A stretch of 46,833 bases of DNA from Fischerella muscicola PCC 7414 (GTDB lineage Bacteria; Cyanobacteriota; Cyanobacteriia; Cyanobacteriales; Nostocaceae). Below are positions 44,847-46,833 of this stretch, one piece after another. The stretch lies in NCBI RefSeq assembly GCF_000317205.1, contig NZ_AJLK01000140.1:1-46833 (forward strand), read 5' to 3'. The notes under the pieces were generated by a model, which worked only from the letters and a program-made list of their open reading frames with translations, made no database searches and was not told the origin of the DNA. The position numbers and the translations under genes are program-made. The first letter of the stretch is position 1; each line of letters starts with the position of its first letter.

Positions 44847-45929
44847 TTGGTAGGGTGGATACTGTTCATCCTTTACTTTCTCAAAAATTATTGGCGTGCG
44901 AGGGATAGCATTGTGCGAAATATAAATGGTATTCGCAATCGTTTTAATAATTTCAAAAACAAACGAATTCCGCTACCACGATTAGAGGAAATACGCAGTG
45001 GTCTATTAGAAGAATCAACAATAAGTATTAATTATATAGTGCTAATTTTTGGTTCTTGTATCATCGCTACCTTAGGATTGCTTTCTAATAGTGCTGCTGT
45101 GATTATTGGTGCCATGATTATTGCACCTTTAATGTTGCCAATTCGGGGAGTAGCATTTGGAGCTTTAGAAGGCAATGTAATCTTATTTCGTAAAGGTTTA
45201 ACTGCGATTATATTTGGAACTATTCTAGCAATTGCTTTAGCTTGGTTTATCGGTTACTTCGTAGCGCTTCCAGAATTTGGTAGTGAAATTATCGCCCGTT
45301 CTCGACCCACTTTACTAGACTTAGGAATTGCCGTAGCGGCTGGGGGAATTAGTGGTTATGCAAAAGTGGAACCAAAAATTTCTGAAAGTTTAGCCGGAAC
45401 CGCGATCGCAGTTGCACTTATGCCACCAGTTTGTGTAATTGGCCTGGGTTTATCACAAGTAAATTTGTCACTTAGTATCGGTGCAACAATACTTTATCTA
45501 ACTAATTTACTGGGAATCACTCTTTCTTGTATGGTGACGTTTTTGCTAACGGGTTGCACCTCCTTTAAACTTGCGAGAAAAGCCCTTGGATGGACGCTAG
45601 CTTTTACAGCAATACTTTTTATTCCCTTAAGCATAAGCTTTTATCGGTTAATTAGACAAGCTAGACTTGAAACTAGTATTAGGCAAGCATTGCTGAATCG
45701 AACTGTTACCTTTCAACGGGTGGTACTCCTAAATAGTAGTGTGAATTGGTTAACCAATCCGCCACAAGTTCGTTTGAATGTTAGGACAAAGGAACCTGTA
45801 ACACCAACACAAGTAATCTTTTTAGAAAAATTTTTAGAAAAAGAAATGGGTCAACCTTTCACCTTAATTTTTGAAGTTGGTCAAATTGAGGAAGTTAGGG
45901 GTGACACCCCAGAGAATTTAAAGTTTTAA
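44847..45929 (+). CDS. DUF389 / TIGR00341-type membrane protein
   Basis: 360 residues. A charged N-terminus (about 15-65) precedes the conserved membrane core: IATLGLLSNSAAVIIGAMII, APLMLPIRGVAFGALEGN, LLDLGIAVAAGGISGYAKVE, AGTAIAVALMPPVCVIGLGL, about six helices, then a soluble C-terminus (about 270-360). The start codon is TTG at 44847 with no clear ribosome site, so the beginning is uncertain. The family's function is unknown. Confidence 0.8.
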   Translation: MVGWILFILYFLKNYWRARDSIVRNINGIRNRFNNFKNKRIPLPRLEEIRSGLLEESTISINYIVLIFGSCIIATLGLLSNSAAVIIGAMIIAPLMLPIRGVAFGALEGNVILFRKGLTAIIFGTILAIALAWFIGYFVALPEFGSEIIARSRPTLLDLGIAVAAGGISGYAKVEPKISESLAGTAIAVALMPPVCVIGLGLSQVNLSLSIGATILYLTNLLGITLSCMVTFLLTGCTSFKLARKALGWTLAFTAILFIPLSISFYRLIRQARLETSIRQALLNRTVTFQRVVLLNSSVNWLTNPPQVRLNVRTKEPVTPTQVIFLEKFLEKEMGQPFTLIFEVGQIEEVRGDTPENLKF

Positions 45930-46028
45930 AAACAGTAATTGTGAAAATCAACTAATAGTTTTTGTTGTTGTATAATTCAATTTTAATTTATTAATTTTGA
46001 TGTAACTTTGTTCTATATTTTGATATAT

Positions 46029-46150
46029 CTATTCCCAACTCAAATTGTCTTCTTTTAGCTGAAAAGCGATTGACACGCTTGTTAAACACTGAATTAAAAT
46101 TTGCACTTCTTCGCTAAAGTTCAGTAGTGGCGTGACACGAATACAATGGT
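46029..46150 (-). pseudogene. Possible aminotransferase class V C-terminal remnant
   Basis: The minus-strand frame reads HHCIRVTPLLNFSEEVQILI before ending near 46029. The C-I-R-V-T-P-L-x-N pattern followed by an amphipathic helix resembles the end of class V PLP aminotransferases (isopenicillin-N-epimerase-like). Only about 40 residues remain. Weak call. Confidence 0.3.
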
Positions 46151-46285
46151 GCAAAAAATCTCTTCTTCTTTCTGGTGTGTTCTCTCTTGCCTCATGCGGT
46201 TTATTTATGCACCATTTTAGTCCTGTCAGTCCACTACTAGCTGCTGATGTCAGCAATAAACCATTTGATTTTGAAGCAAAAACCT

Positions 46286-46833
46286 ATGATTATAAAATTT
46301 TTGCGACAACAATTTGTTCTGTTTGTAACAGGAATTTTTCTGGTATCTGTGCTACTTGCTTGTCAAGGAACACCGATCGCAGAGTCACCAACTCCCACAG
46401 TAACACCTGCAACAGAGCAAACTCTTGCTGCGAACCAGTTTCCCCCCGTAGCATATCCTGACAGAGAACTGAGTGCTTCCCCCGCAGAGCTACCAGAATT
46501 ACCTTACGCTTATAACGCACTAGAAAAAGCCATTGATGCAGAAACGATGAAACTGCATCATGACAGACACCATGCTACATACGTGGAAAACCTCAACGAA
46601 GCATTGCAAAACCTGAACTGCAAAACAGAAGTGTAGAAGCAATGCTACGCGACTTGAATAGCCTACCAGAGGATATTCGGGAAACGGTACGCAACAACGG
46701 TGGCGGTCATCTGAACCACACAATTTTGTGGCAAATCATGAGTCCTAATGGTGGCGGAGAACCAACGGGGGAAATCGCCCAACAAATAAATCAAACCTTT
46801 GGTAGTTTTGATGCCTTTAGAAAACAGTTTAAT
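46286..46833 (+). pseudogene. sodA: Lipoprotein Mn/Fe superoxide dismutase, frameshifted, continues beyond window
   Basis: From ATG 46286 there is a lipoprotein signal ([17 protein letters not shown], lipobox LLAC), a Thr/Pro linker ([11 protein letters not shown]), then the SOD N-terminal domain: [20 protein letters not shown] and [20 protein letters not shown], with metal-ligand and gateway His. After ALQN the frame ends at 46636, while the next frame continues [40 protein letters not shown] with the second metal His region, running off the window. About 4 nt appear deleted near 46612. It would detoxify superoxide in the periplasm or at the thylakoid lumen side if functional. Confidence 0.8.

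Noticed and set aside
46132-46461. 109-codon frame with a signal-peptide-like start upstream of sodA
   Set aside because: It runs out of frame through the SOD lipoprotein signal; only the frame from 46286 has family similarity downstream.
46590-46640. Programmed ribosomal frameshift in sodA
   Set aside because: No slippery heptamer or downstream pseudoknot is apparent, and SOD genes are not known to use frameshifting; a small deletion explains it.

Overview
The window comes from a filamentous, probably heterocyst-forming cyanobacterium. The evidence is the very frequent HIP1 octamer (GCGATCGC), about 40% GC, AT-rich intergenic DNA full of short tandem and palindromic repeats, and cyanobacterial genes such as ndhD, a DUF1818 protein, rpoZ and large PAS/GAF hybrid kinases. 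All identifications come from reading the sequence and from memory of protein families; no database was searched.

Layout. 1-2750: repeat hairpins, a small helical-repeat protein, a Get3d-like ATPase, a tiny DUF454-like membrane protein and another small membrane protein. 2744-7284: a degenerate AAA-like protein divergent from a P2A (Ca2+-type) ATPase. 7675-13987: a ParA relic and a minus-strand type III-D CRISPR effector operon (CARF-nuclease, Cas7, Csx10, double Cas7, TIGR03986-like RAMP), with a WYL-type regulator remnant divergent from it. There is no Cas10, no adaptation genes and no repeat array, and most genes of the operon are cut by deletions. 14151-16752: a nucleotidyltransferase, an IS relic, tRNA-Pro(GGG), DUF1818, a secreted protein and rpoZ. 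17052-18322: a secreted Hint-domain protein, then three tandem copies of an RNA-like unit. 18572-20230: a RemA-like protein, a collapsed spore-photoproduct-lyase-family gene and moaE. 20833-29269: a signalling island with three hybrid histidine kinases and one response regulator. 29501-34120: an NTF2-like protein, a coiled-coil protein, a Pro-rich membrane protein and mnmG. 35136-37924: ndhD and an M15 peptidase. 37994-46833: a flavin oxidoreductase, a double UspA protein, an AI-2E permease and a DUF389 protein, among broken genes (permease tail, glycogen debranching enzyme, multi-haem cytochrome, lipoprotein superoxide dismutase).

Two themes stand out. First, gene erosion: at least nine loci are truncated, internally deleted or frameshifted, often with the two ends of one protein joined out of frame. 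Obligate or plant-associated cyanobacteria with eroding genomes look like this, but assigning such a lifestyle here is inference. Second, potential new biology: the three tandem two-hairpin RNA units at 17721-18322, the secreted Hint protein with a Gly-rich tail just before them, a CARF nuclease with a non-canonical active site, and a kinase whose second GAF domain carries the Cys-His pair used for bilin attachment in cyanobacteriochromes.
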